Shown: positions 1 through 8,720 of the stretch, one piece after another | Layout: each line of letters starts with the position of its first letter | Numbering within the stretch: the first letter of the stretch is position 1 | Assembly: GCA_001829715.1 (NCBI GenBank) | Contig: MICC01000073.1 | Location: 22,219-77,162, forward strand | Direction: 5' to 3' | DNA from: Sulfurimonas sp. RIFOXYB12_FULL_35_9 | Lineage (GTDB): Bacteria > Campylobacterota > Campylobacteria > Campylobacterales > Sulfurimonadaceae | Length of the DNA stretch: 54,944 bases | Made by a program: the position numbers and the translations under genes | The notes under the pieces: model-generated | What the model was told of the DNA's origin: nothing | Databases searched by the model: none | The model's input: the letters and a program-made list of their open reading frames with translations, nothing else

Positions 1-2
1 AA

Positions 3-626
3 GTTGTATGGCTTGTAACAAGCGGGCTTCTGTTATGGCTCTTTTTAAATATTTTTATTGAGTCTTACAGTACAATCGGAAAAATATGGGTAGCACTCTT
101 TTTTTGGGCATTTTCTACAACTGTTTACCTCAAACTCAATGCTCGCCGCCGTAAGGTAAGCGATATAACCGTTTGGTACTGGAGAAGTGCTTCTATTTTT
201 ATGACGTTAGGTACTTTTGCATGGGCGATTAACGATTTTTTTGATGAAAAATATATCGTTATTGTCTCTATCTTAATAGGTGGCGGATTTATATTGTCAA
301 TCATGTCCGGAATGCTATATAAAATAGTTCCTTTTTTGGTTTGGTTTCACCTAAATGCAAAAGGCTACATGAGCATTCCTACTATGAATGATATGATTAG
401 TAAAAAGTTGGCGAAAGCTCAGTTTTTTCTTTTTATACTCTCCCTTATCGGATTTATTGTCTCTTTTTTTATTCCAAATATCTTACCGCTGTTTGCTGTT
501 ACGTTTATTATCAGTATGGCAATATTAGAGTACAATATTGTAATTCCAATTTTAATCTATGCAAAAATTATAAAAACAAAACCTGATTTTGACATGAGCA
601 TGTTTGAGATGAAAGTAGAAAAATAG
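3..626 (+). CDS. multi-pass membrane protein, 3' part only
   Basis: The reading frame is open from the first bases of the window, so the first in-frame ATG at 201 is probably internal and the gene starts upstream. The visible 207 residues hold about six hydrophobic segments with a short cytoplasmic-like tail ending in MKVEK. A stretch near residue 100 of the visible part reads SGMLYKIVPFLVWFHL, with a histidine inside a membrane segment, which could bind a heme or metal. I do not recognise the family with certainty. A remote relation to heme-copper-oxidase-like or NnrS-like proteins is a guess. It ends 44 bases before aroK, which may be in the same transcript. Confidence 0.6.
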   Translation, partial: VVWLVTSGLLLWLFLNIFIESYSTIGKIWVALFFWAFSTTVYLKLNARRRKVSDITVWYWRSASIFMTLGTFAWAINDFFDEKYIVIVSILIGGGFILSIMSGMLYKIVPFLVWFHLNAKGYMSIPTMNDMISKKLAKAQFFLFILSLIGFIVSFFIPNILPLFAVTFIISMAILEYNIVIPILIYAKIIKTKPDFDMSMFEMKVEK

Positions 627-670
627 AAGTGATGAGAACTAAAGTTCAATGTAATGTAGGGAGGCGTTAA

Positions 671-1195
671 ATGCCTAGTCGTAAAAATATTATTTTAATA
701 GGGTTTATGGGCGTTGGCAAGGGCAGTGTTGCCCGTGAAGTTATTAAAATATCTGACTACATGTCGATAGATACCGATGATCTTATAGAGAGTATGGAAA
801 ATAAAACTGTAAAAAGAATATTTGCAGACAGCGGAGAAGAGTACTTTAGATCTCTAGAGAAAAAAGTTTCACACTGGCTTGAGAAGAGTGTTAAAAACAG
901 TCTGATATCAACAGGCGGCGGATTTTATAAGCAGAAAAATTTAAAAAATATCGGAGTAGTTGTTTTTTTAGACTCACCGTTTGATAAAATACTTCAGCGA
1001 ATAAATTCTCATCCAAATGCGGCAAAAAAACTTAAAAAAAGACCTCTTTTGAATGATCTTAAAAAGGCAAAAGAGCTTTATGAGGAGAGATTGCCACACT
1101 ACAGAGCTTTGGCGGATATTGTCGTAGATGTGACTGACAAAAGCGCATTAGATTGTGCAAAAGAACTTTTAACAAAGGTAAAAAAACATGCGTAA
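671..1195 (+). CDS. aroK: shikimate kinase
   Basis: Phosphorylates shikimate with ATP in the cytoplasm, a step of aromatic amino acid synthesis. The 174 residues have the usual length. The P-loop is at residues 11-19 (GFMGVGKGS), the shikimate-binding acidic region follows (DTDD near 35), STGGGF lies in the middle and KKRPLL forms the lid. The P-loop has glycine right after the lysine, as in adenylate kinases, instead of the more usual serine or threonine; the serine comes one residue later. The gene overlaps the next by eight bases, which suggests coupled translation. Confidence 0.92.
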   Translation: MPSRKNIILIGFMGVGKGSVAREVIKISDYMSIDTDDLIESMENKTVKRIFADSGEEYFRSLEKKVSHWLEKSVKNSLISTGGGFYKQKNLKNIGVVVFLDSPFDKILQRINSHPNAAKKLKKRPLLNDLKKAKELYEERLPHYRALADIVVDVTDKSALDCAKELLTKVKKHA

Positions 1196-1610
1196 ATTTT
1201 TTATATATTTGATACTTGGTATCGCAGTGACTCTTGGAGCTTCCGAGATAAAGTGGGCAAAAGATTTTAATGCCGGAATTGCCGAAGCGAAAAAGGCAAA
1301 TAAACCCGTACTCTTTGTATCATCAAGACACTCGTGCAAATTTTGTGTAGTTTTAGATGAGACCACATTTAAAGATAAAAAAGTTATAGAAGAGCTAAAT
1401 AAAAACTTTGTCTCCATAATCTCTTATAGCGATGAAAACGACTACATGCCAAAAGAGCTGTGGCAGCCTGGAACTCCGGCAATATGGTTTTTAGAGCCGA
1501 GTGCAGAGCCTATGTATCAGCCGCTTATGGGTGCTGTGGATGCTGAGAATTTTTTAAAAGCACTAGGAATAGTTAAAGAAGAGTTTAATAAGGAAAAAAA
1601 CAAAAAATGA
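1188..1610 (+). CDS. periplasmic thioredoxin-like protein
   Basis: Starts with a signal peptide (about residues 1-18, cleavage after a small residue near GAS), so it should act in the periplasm. A thioredoxin-fold core follows, with the redox motif SCKFC (Cys50, Cys53) and the cis-proline region PGTPAIWF. The 140-residue length fits the thioredoxin_7/SoxW-like single-domain group. Its partner is not evident. It overlaps aroK upstream and hisD downstream by a few bases, an operon arrangement that says nothing about function. A disulfide reductase or thiol-maintenance role is inferred from the motif only. Confidence 0.8.
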   Translation: MRKFFIYLILGIAVTLGASEIKWAKDFNAGIAEAKKANKPVLFVSSRHSCKFCVVLDETTFKDKKVIEELNKNFVSIISYSDENDYMPKELWQPGTPAIWFLEPSAEPMYQPLMGAVDAENFLKALGIVKEEFNKEKNKK

Positions 1611-2899
1611 TTTTTACAAATTCAAAAAGCAGCAATTTTAAAGCCGAGTTTGACGAGCTTCTTTCTCGAGGCAAAATGGATATTGCCTCTGTAAGTGCCA
1701 TAGTCGGAAATATTATCAGTGAAATAAAAAGCGAAAAAAATGAGGCGCTTAAACGACATATTGCAAAGTTTGACAAATGGACTCCAAAGAGCGATGAAGA
1801 TCTCAAAATCTCGACAGAATCTATGAGCAGAGCCTATGCCAATCTTGATGAGAAATTAAAGAGTTCTCTTCATTTAGCGTATGACAGAATTAAAATCTAT
1901 CATGAGAAACAAAAACCGAGATCTTGGTTTGACGATGAGCCAAACGGAACAATTCTGGGGCAAAGAGTTACTCCGGTTGACAGTGCCGGGCTTTATATTC
2001 CCGGCGGAAAAGCGGCTTATCCATCTTCACTTCTTATGAACGTTATTCCTGCTCAGGTTGCCGGAGTTGAAAAGATTGTAGTATGTACGCCGACACCTGA
2101 TAATGAACCAAATGAACTTCTGCTTGCGGCATGCCACTTGTGCGGAGTGAGTGAAGTTTACAAAGTCGGAGGAGCGAGCGCAATTGCCGCTATGGCATAC
2201 GGAACAGAGAATATCCCAAAGGTTGACGTTATTACGGGACCGGGGAATATTTTTGTCGCAACTGCAAAGAAGATGGTTTTTGGTGACGTAAATATTGACA
2301 TGATAGCAGGACCGAGCGAGATAGGAATATTGGCGGATGATAGTGCAAATCCTTCCCACCTTGCAATTGATATGCTCTCTCAGGCTGAGCATGACGAGAT
2401 GGCAAGTTCGATTTTAATCACTCCGTCACAGAAGCTTGCAGATAGTGTAAAAGTTGAGCTTGAAAATTGGCTAAAAAAACTGCCTCGCGAGGTAATTGCA
2501 AGAAAGTCTATTGAGGAGAGAGGAGCAATAATCGTAACGACCGATATGGAAGAAGCAATTAAGCTGATGAATGAGATAGCGCCGGAGCATTTAGAGGTAG
2601 CAACACTCTCTCCTTTTGAGCTTTTGCCTCTCATAAAACATGCCGGAGCGATATTTTTAGGACACAATACGCCTGAAGCTATAGGTGACTATGTTGCAGG
2701 TCCAAATCATACTCTTCCAACAGGCGGAACTGCAAAATTCTACTCTCCTCTTGGAGTTGAGAATTTTATGAAAAAGACATCAATTATCTTTTTTAGTTCC
2801 AAAGCTATAAATGAGATAGGAGAGGAGTGTGCTTTGATTGCAAATACGGAAGGCTTAAGTGCACACGAGCTCTCAGTCAGAGTCAGACTTGGCAAATAA
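1607..2899 (+). CDS. hisD: histidinol dehydrogenase
   Basis: Catalyses the last two oxidations of histidine synthesis, L-histidinol to L-histidine with NAD+, in the cytoplasm. The 430 residues match the family length. Recognisable blocks are TPVDSAGLYIPGGKAAYPSS, VDVITGPGNIFVATAKK, the metal region SQAEHDEMA, the catalytic APEHLE, and GPNHTLPTGG. The start codon overlaps the stop of the thioredoxin-like gene (ATGA). No other his gene adjoins it here; hisH and hisA lie 44 kb away in the window, so the pathway is scattered, as is common in Campylobacterota. Confidence 0.95.
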   Translation: MIFTNSKSSNFKAEFDELLSRGKMDIASVSAIVGNIISEIKSEKNEALKRHIAKFDKWTPKSDEDLKISTESMSRAYANLDEKLKSSLHLAYDRIKIYHEKQKPRSWFDDEPNGTILGQRVTPVDSAGLYIPGGKAAYPSSLLMNVIPAQVAGVEKIVVCTPTPDNEPNELLLAACHLCGVSEVYKVGGASAIAAMAYGTENIPKVDVITGPGNIFVATAKKMVFGDVNIDMIAGPSEIGILADDSANPSHLAIDMLSQAEHDEMASSILITPSQKLADSVKVELENWLKKLPREVIARKSIEERGAIIVTTDMEEAIKLMNEIAPEHLEVATLSPFELLPLIKHAGAIFLGHNTPEAIGDYVAGPNHTLPTGGTAKFYSPLGVENFMKKTSIIFFSSKAINEIGEECALIANTEGLSAHELSVRVRLGK

Positions 2900-2925
2900 C
2901 ATTCAATTATAAAAATTACAAATAA

Positions 2926-2950
2926 TCAGCTATCAAAAATTGATAGCTGA
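2926..2950. terminator. perfect hairpin after hisD
   Basis: A 10-bp perfect inverted repeat (TCAGCTATCA and its complement) with a five-base loop lies 26 bases after the hisD stop. It lacks a T-tract, so intrinsic termination is only possible, not shown. The rest of 2900-3160 is AT-rich and should hold the promoter of the molybdoenzyme operon; I could not pick a convincing -10/-35 pair. Confidence 0.4.
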
Positions 2951-3160
2951 AATACTCTTCAAAACTGTCTAAATCTTCTCAATATATAAAAAATATTATA
3001 AAATTATCACATTTTTATAACTAATTTAAGCTTTATATAGGTAGTATTTAGAAAGTAAGAATTCATAAAACTTGCAAAATAAGGGTTTCTTTAATTTAAA
3101 AAGAAATCAACTTAGGTTATAAATCTTAAAATTTGTCTATAAGGGCTAGAAGGAGAGTAT

Positions 3161-3799
3161 ATGCAATTAGGCTTCCTAGTTGATTTGCATCTGTGCATGG
3201 GATGTAAAGGGTGTGAAATCGCATGTAAAGTGGAAAATGAAGTTCCGCTAAGTACATGGAGACTTCGTGTTAAATATGTAGATGTCGGAAATTTTCCTGA
3301 AACGAAAAGAACATTTACACCGCTTAGATGTAATCATTGTGAAAATGCTCCATGTGAGAGAATTTGTCCGGTTAGTGCGTTGCATTATTTGGAAAACGGT
3401 ATCGTGAATATTGATAAAGAGCGCTGTATCGGCTGTGCAGGTTGTGTAATGGCTTGTCCGTACGGAGCTATTTACATAGATCCTCAAACACAAACTGCCG
3501 ATAAATGTACATATTGTGCGCATAGAGTTGCTTCGAGCATGATGCCTGCATGTGTAGTCGCATGTCCAGTTCAAGCAAATATTTTCGGAGATTTAGAAGA
3601 TCCTACTTCAAATATTTCTAAATATATTCAAGTGCATCAAGGCGGTGTTCAAGTGCGTAAACCTGAAAAAGGGACAAATCCTCACCACTACTATGTAGGC
3701 GGCGGAAATGTTACTCTTAACCCACTTGCGTCTCATAGAGTAAACGGTCACTCACTCTTTAATAACATTACAACACTTCCAATAGGAGGAAAACACTAA
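3161..3799 (+). CDS. 4Fe-4S ferredoxin subunit of a Psr/NrfC-type molybdoenzyme
   Basis: Electron-transfer subunit of a membrane-bound complex of the molybdopterin oxidoreductase class. The 212 residues carry four cysteine clusters in the order typical of PsrB/NrfC/PhsB: CMGCKGCEIAC near the start, CNHCENAPCERIC, CIGCAGCVMAC, and CTYC followed by CVVAC. That is enough for four [4Fe-4S] clusters. There is no signal peptide, so it would be exported together with the Tat-tagged catalytic subunit. A strong GGAG ribosome site precedes the ATG. The stop overlaps the next start (TAATG). Confidence 0.9.
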   Translation: MQLGFLVDLHLCMGCKGCEIACKVENEVPLSTWRLRVKYVDVGNFPETKRTFTPLRCNHCENAPCERICPVSALHYLENGIVNIDKERCIGCAGCVMACPYGAIYIDPQTQTADKCTYCAHRVASSMMPACVVACPVQANIFGDLEDPTSNISKYIQVHQGGVQVRKPEKGTNPHHYYVGGGNVTLNPLASHRVNGHSLFNNITTLPIGGKH

Positions 3800-4698
3800 T
3801 GGCACATGAAATATTGGCAGCAACAAATGCTGTAGTTACACTAGATGTAGCACTCCCTGGAATAATATGGCCTTGGCTTGTTACGGTTAACATGTGGGCA
3901 AAGAGTATCGGTACGGGTGTTATTTTTATGCTTTTTATGCTTGTTAGAATGCATCCAAATGAAGTGGCAAAATTAAGACTTCCAACGGCAATAGTCGCAT
4001 TTGTTTTTATAAATATATTTTTGCTCTTTACGCTTGCGGATTTGCATCAGCCGTTTAGAATGTGGCACATATTTGTGCACTCTAATTGGACTTCGTCTAT
4101 TACAGTCGGTGCATGGATGGCAACTATTTTCTTAGGGCTGTTGTCACTTCTTGCACTATTGGCATACAAAAAAGAGGATGTAAAGTTTGATAAAGTACTG
4201 CTTTGGACTACGATTCTTGCAATTCCCGTAACGCTTTACACTGCCGGTTTGATGGCACAGTGTACAGCTCGTGAACTATGGCAGATGCCGACAGAATCTG
4301 CACAGATGATTTTAGCTGCACTTTTATCAGGTTCTGCATTTATGATTTTAATGGGCGGAAACAAACTCAGCGAGGAAGCAAAAAATTCTTTAGGCGTTGT
4401 TCTTGGACTAAGCGCATTGATGGCGTTTATCATCTATATGGCAGAGTATATATTTGGACCTATGAAAGCTGAAGAGGTTGCTGCGGTTCTTGATTATGTT
4501 AAGGGTGATGGACCATATACGGTTATGTTCTGGATTGGTCAATGGATGACTTATTTATTGCCGATGTTGCTTATAGTATTAAGCAGAGCGAGTAAAAGTG
4601 AGAGTATTTTAAAATTAGCAGCAATTCTAGCGTTAGTAGGCTTGGCTATAGTTAAACATGTATGGCTAATGATTCCACAATTATTACCAATGAGTTAG
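3799..4698 (+). CDS. NrfD/PsrC-family membrane anchor
   Basis: Polytopic membrane subunit of 299 residues with about eight hydrophobic helices. In this family it exchanges electrons with the quinone pool and anchors the ferredoxin and molybdenum subunits on the outer face of the inner membrane. The order iron-sulfur protein, NrfD protein, catalytic subunit, with 1-12 base junctions, makes a three-gene operon. The sequence does not decide whether it reduces a sulfur compound (polysulfide, tetrathionate) or oxidises one (sulfite). Confidence 0.87.
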   Translation: MAHEILAATNAVVTLDVALPGIIWPWLVTVNMWAKSIGTGVIFMLFMLVRMHPNEVAKLRLPTAIVAFVFINIFLLFTLADLHQPFRMWHIFVHSNWTSSITVGAWMATIFLGLLSLLALLAYKKEDVKFDKVLLWTTILAIPVTLYTAGLMAQCTARELWQMPTESAQMILAALLSGSAFMILMGGNKLSEEAKNSLGVVLGLSALMAFIIYMAEYIFGPMKAEEVAAVLDYVKGDGPYTVMFWIGQWMTYLLPMLLIVLSRASKSESILKLAAILALVGLAIVKHVWLMIPQLLPMS

Positions 4699-4710
4699 GG
4701 AGAAAATTGA

Positions 4711-7700
4711 ATGTATTTAGAAAGTAGAAGAACATTTTTAAAAGGCGCTGCATTTACTGTTGCAGGTGCTACCATCGCAAAGGGTGTGTTTACATCTGAT
4801 GCTATTGCTGATTCTGTTAAAGATAGCAAGTTTACAAACACTCCGGATACTTTATCCTTTTACCCTCCTATGAGCGAGTGGAATGATTTTAAAGAGTTAG
4901 ACGGCAATGATTGGAAAAGAGGCGGTATAGATCGTCACGGCGTAAGAAGCGAATCAAATCCTAAGGGTATTGAAGTAAATGATTATACTATTGTGGCAAC
5001 TGCATGTTCAAACTGTGAAGCTTCTTGCGGTTTGACTGCATGGGTTGATAAAAAAACTTTTAGTGTTAAGAAGTATATGGGTAACCCTTTCCATCCGGCT
5101 AGTCGTGGGCGTAACTGTGCAAAAGGATACGCTGCTCAGTCGCAAATGTATGATCCAGATCGTATAGCGTTCCCACTTAAACGTGCTCCGGGTTCTGCTC
5201 GCGGAGAGGGTAAGTGGATTCGTACTACATGGGATGAAGCAATGACAACCATCGGTAACAAAATGGCTCAAACCATAGAAAAAGGTGATGAGTTATCTAA
5301 AAAATCAGTGATGTTCCATGTCGGAAGACCGAATGAAAACGGTTTTGTTCCAGCTATTTGGCACACTCTTGGATTAGATTCTTATAATTCACATACTAAC
5401 ATCTGTTCATCAAACGGTCGTACGCCTACGATTCAGTTCGCAAACGATGATAGAACTTCACCTGACTGGGCAAATGCTAAGCTGATTTTCTTAAATTCAT
5501 CTCATGCTGCAGATGCAGGACACTACTTTGCCCAATCAGCGGCATTTATAGCAGATGCAAGAGCAAAGGGTGCAAAACTGGTTGTTATGGATCCTCGTCT
5601 CTCAAACTCTGCAGGTATGGCAGATCTTTGGATAGCGTCTTGGCCAGGAACTGAACCTGCTATTTATCTTTATCTAACGCAAAGAATTTTGAGTGAAAAT
5701 AAAGTCGATAAAGCTTTTGTTAAAAAATGGATAAACTGGGAAGTATTTTTAGATAATAGAAAATATTTAGAATTTTTGGTAAGCAAAGGCTACATTTCTA
5801 AGCTTCCTGCAGGGGATGATTTTGATACATTCTTAAATGTCCTAAAAGAGCTTTATGCTCCATATACGCTTGATTATGCAGTAAAAGAGACACATGTTCC
5901 TGCATATAAACTTGAAGCTCTTTATGATATGTTTATATGGGCCGGTGAGTCAATATCTACATATTTCTGGAGAGCATCGGCTGCAGGAAACCGCGGCGGA
6001 TGGATGGGTGGTCGTACAGGCTACTTTGCACTTGCTCTTCGTGGCGCAATTGGGCCTGAGGGAGGAACATTCTTCCATCACTGGCATGTTATCTCGGTAT
6101 CAGGTAAAGGTGGAAGCTCAACTGTAGGTCAAGGTATGCGTGGAGCAGATATTCCAAAAGTGGATGTTTACAATGAGCTTACATATCCTCCAGAATGGCC
6201 TTTGTCAAACTATGAGATGTCGTTTCTTCTGCCGCATCTTCTAAGCGACACTGAGTGGCAGGAAAAATGGATAGCAAAAGGGCTTAAAGTTCCTCAAAAA
6301 CTCTCTGTTTATATTCCTCGTATGTATAATCCAGTATGGATAAATCCAGATGGATTCAGATGGATAGACGTTCTTAAAAATGAGTCAAAAATGGAACTTA
6401 CTATGAATCTCTCTCCTGTGTGGAGCGAGACAAACTGGTATATGGATTATGTTCTGCCAGTTGGGCTTGCGGGTGAGAGACACGATCAGCACTCCGAAGC
6501 TACAATGCCGGCTCGCTGGACATCTTTCCGTCAGCCAGTTTTAAGAGTTGCATTGGAAAAATCTGGATGGAAACCGAAAAATCCTGCTCGTGCTACGCTT
6601 GAAGCGCATATTAAAGGCGGCTTAGGCGAAGTTTGGGAAGATAATGAGTTCTGGTTTGAACTTTGTGTAAACTACATAGATCCAACAGGAAAACTAGGTA
6701 TCAAAAAGATGTGGGAATCTAAGAAAAATCCGGGTAAACCTGTAACTATAGCCGAGTGGTATGATGCGGCATTCGGTGATAATTTACCAAATCTTAAAGC
6801 AACTGCAACTACGGACGACAGATATAAAAATGCAGAATACCCTGTGTATGAGTATTTAAGAGATTATGGTGCATGGATGGAAGAGAATAAGATTTATTCT
6901 CCACAAGAGCGTTTGATAAAAGACGACGGTGAAAACTATATCTCTCACGGTCATAAATATGATAAAAAACATGTTCATATCGACAAAAGAACTGGTGTTA
7001 TGACGGCTGAGCATGACGGCAAAAAGAAACCTTTTGGTATTGAAATTGACGGCAAAAAAATGGAAGGTTTTGAAACGCTTGATAAAAAACTTGACTTCTT
7101 CTGTGAGTGGATGGCGGATGACTGGAAATGGCCTGAGTATGCTATTCCATTTTATCCAAGAACTGAGCAAGAGAAAAAAGAGATGGTTCATATCGTGTCG
7201 CATGTAAACCACTCTTTCATGAGTGAGAAAAACTCGTATGCACTAAATACGGTTTTCCGTTTGCCATATAATATTCATACGCGCTCGGCTAACTCAAAAC
7301 ATTTGATGGAGATTTCTCAAAACCATGATCCGATTTGGATCTCTACTTCAGATGCTGCACGTCAAGGATTTAAACGTGGAGATGCTATTCGTGTTAAAAT
7401 CGTGGATAGTTTAACAGGTTTAGAGTCAGGTCACTTTGTCGCAATGGCAGTGCCGACGGAGGGTGTGCTTCCTGGAACACTTGCATGTTCGCATCATGGC
7501 GGTCGTTGGAAATTGACTAACTCCGTAACAATTCCAAATGGAGTGAGTGACGGCAAAGTTAATCCAAAACCGATGCCAAGAAATATAAATGATCCTAAAT
7601 TTATTGCTCATCCTGTAGAAAATGTCGGTAAAGATGGCGCACAAATCAAGATCGAAGATTACAGTGGAAAAGCTGGAATCAATAGTTTTGGTGTTCCTAC

Positions 7701-8103
7701 TGCTGAAGTACAGATGGACGGAAAAGTTGGTAAGCTCAAATATATAGAGGGTATCAAGCCGTTTAAAGCTGAGAGATTTGCAGATTACAACAGAGACAGT
7801 GGGAATATCTGGTGGGATGGACTTAGCGGTTCATGGCAAAATGCCGTGGCAGCTCCCCATCCGGATCCAATTTCAGGTATGCACTGCTGGCATCAAAAAG
7901 TTATTTTAGAGCCTGCACAAGCCGGTGATAAGATAGGTGATATCTATGTAAACTATGACAATAACTTTAAAGTTTACAAAGGATGGAGAGATCAGCTGAC
8001 ACGCGGTTTGGATGAAAACTCTACTATTCGTCGTCCTTTACATGTGAAGCGTCCTTGGGTGCCTCTATCTCGCAAAGCGTATGATGTTAAAATAAGTAAG
8101 TAG
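4711..8103 (+). CDS. Tat-exported molybdopterin oxidoreductase, catalytic subunit
   Basis: Large catalytic subunit (1130 residues) of the DMSO-reductase superfamily. A twin-arginine signal (SRRTFLKGAAF, residues 5-15) sends it to the periplasm. The [4Fe-4S] ligands are Cys99, Cys102, Cys106 and Cys136. The likely molybdenum ligand is Cys232 in HTNICSSNGR. The C-terminal domain contains the molybdopterin-dinucleotide-binding region (about residues 830-960, with SARQGFKRGDAIRV-like and CSHHGGRW blocks). At 1130 residues it is longer than typical PsrA or PhsA (about 760) and closer to SoeA/TtrA-like enzymes. The neighbours complete a three-subunit complex. Substrate is unknown; sulfur-compound chemistry is an inference from family and lineage. 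Confidence 0.88.
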   Translation: MYLESRRTFLKGAAFTVAGATIAKGVFTSDAIADSVKDSKFTNTPDTLSFYPPMSEWNDFKELDGNDWKRGGIDRHGVRSESNPKGIEVNDYTIVATACSNCEASCGLTAWVDKKTFSVKKYMGNPFHPASRGRNCAKGYAAQSQMYDPDRIAFPLKRAPGSARGEGKWIRTTWDEAMTTIGNKMAQTIEKGDELSKKSVMFHVGRPNENGFVPAIWHTLGLDSYNSHTNICSSNGRTPTIQFANDDRTSPDWANAKLIFLNSSHAADAGHYFAQSAAFIADARAKGAKLVVMDPRLSNSAGMADLWIASWPGTEPAIYLYLTQRILSENKVDKAFVKKWINWEVFLDNRKYLEFLVSKGYISKLPAGDDFDTFLNVLKELYAPYTLDYAVKETHVPAYKLEALYDMFIWAGESISTYFWRASAAGNRGGWMGGRTGYFALALRGAIGPEGGTFFHHWHVISVSGKGGSSTVGQGMRGADIPKVDVYNELTYPPEWPLSNYEMSFLLPHLLSDTEWQEKWIAKGLKVPQKLSVYIPRMYNPVWINPDGFRWIDVLKNESKMELTMNLSPVWSETNWYMDYVLPVGLAGERHDQHSEATMPARWTSFRQPVLRVALEKSGWKPKNPARATLEAHIKGGLGEVWEDNEFWFELCVNYIDPTGKLGIKKMWESKKNPGKPVTIAEWYDAAFGDNLPNLKATATTDDRYKNAEYPVYEYLRDYGAWMEENKIYSPQERLIKDDGENYISHGHKYDKKHVHIDKRTGVMTAEHDGKKKPFGIEIDGKKMEGFETLDKKLDFFCEWMADDWKWPEYAIPFYPRTEQEKKEMVHIVSHVNHSFMSEKNSYALNTVFRLPYNIHTRSANSKHLMEISQNHDPIWISTSDAARQGFKRGDAIRVKIVDSLTGLESGHFVAMAVPTEGVLPGTLACSHHGGRWKLTNSVTIPNGVSDGKVNPKPMPRNINDPKFIAHPVENVGKDGAQIKIEDYSGKAGINSFGVPTAEVQMDGKVGKLKYIEGIKPFKAERFADYNRDSGNIWWDGLSGSWQNAVAAPHPDPISGMHCWHQKVILEPAQAGDKIGDIYVNYDNNFKVYKGWRDQLTRGLDENSTIRRPLHVKRPWVPLSRKAYDVKISK

Positions 8104-8109
8104 ATTGAC

Positions 8110-8137
8110 CAGACATACGGGATATCCCGTGTGTCGG
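8110..8137. terminator. long hairpin between convergent genes
   Basis: An interrupted palindrome centred on GGATATCC forms a stem of about 12 pairs with one G-T pair and a mismatch near its base. It lies in the 43-base gap between the molybdoenzyme and the convergent thioredoxin-like gene, followed by TTAATATTATT on the plus strand. It probably terminates transcription from the plus side. Confidence 0.55.
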
Positions 8138-8146
8138 TTAATATTA

Positions 8147-8644
8147 TTAAAGAGTTGCCCACCACATTCTAAGCCATAATCCAAATATAGTTGTATATCC
8201 CACATCGCTAAAAATTTCATTTCCATCTTTATCAAAGATAATTATAGTCGGAAAAATAGAGATTCTAAACTTTTGTGCCATAGAGCTATATTGGTCATTA
8301 AATACTCTAAAAGAGAGATTTTGGCTCTTTAGATACTCCTCTATCTCTATGTTGCTTCCAGATTTTACTGCGATAGATAAAACATTAAATTTTTTTGATA
8401 CTGTTTCGATATCTTTGGATTGCATTTTGCATACAGGACACCATGTTCCCCAAAAGTAAATCAGTATCGGCTCATTTTTTGGCAATGTAAATGATTGATT
8501 ATTTAAAAGTGTCACAGAAGATAAATTTAGTCTATCTTTATTTAGATCTGAGCTTCTGCAAAAACTTAAGATATTTGCAAAAATTGACATAATTATAAAA
8601 AAAAGAATCAACTCTTTGGCATATTTTGCTATTTTTTCTCTCAT
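8147..8644 (-). CDS. membrane-anchored TlpA/ScsD-like thioredoxin
   Basis: A single N-terminal hydrophobic helix (about residues 11-28) anchors a periplasmic thioredoxin domain. The active site is WCPVC (Cys69, Cys72) in FWGTWCPVCK, and the cis-proline is in the IFPTIIIFD block. The 165-residue length fits ScsD/TlpA-like disulfide oxidoreductases. It lies convergent to the molybdoenzyme and divergent from the NosL-family gene, whose Cys-rich metal site would need reduced thiols. That link is an inference from position. Confidence 0.8.
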   Translation of the reverse strand: MREKIAKYAKELILFFIIMSIFANILSFCRSSDLNKDRLNLSSVTLLNNQSFTLPKNEPILIYFWGTWCPVCKMQSKDIETVSKKFNVLSIAVKSGSNIEIEEYLKSQNLSFRVFNDQYSSMAQKFRISIFPTIIIFDKDGNEIFSDVGYTTIFGLWLRMWWATL

Positions 8645-8666
8645 TTTGATCCATTTTTCCTGTATT

Positions 8667-8720
8667 TTAACACTTTAGTAATTATTTGTTGATAACATAT
8701 CATAAATATAGGAGAAGAAG
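8667..8720 (+). promoter_or_regulatory. upstream region of first NosL-family gene, motif shared with the paralog
   Basis: Contains TTAACACTTT at 8667-8676, then an AT-rich stretch and ATATCATAAATATAGGAGA before the ATG. Nearly the same blocks, in the same order, precede the second NosL-family gene near 28411-28466. The GGAG ribosome site is at 8711-8714. A shared regulator or a shared origin of the two promoters would explain this. Confidence 0.55.

Noticed and set aside
2926..2950. The hairpin after hisD as a strong intrinsic terminator
   Set aside because: The stem is perfect but no T-tract follows, so I listed it only with low confidence.
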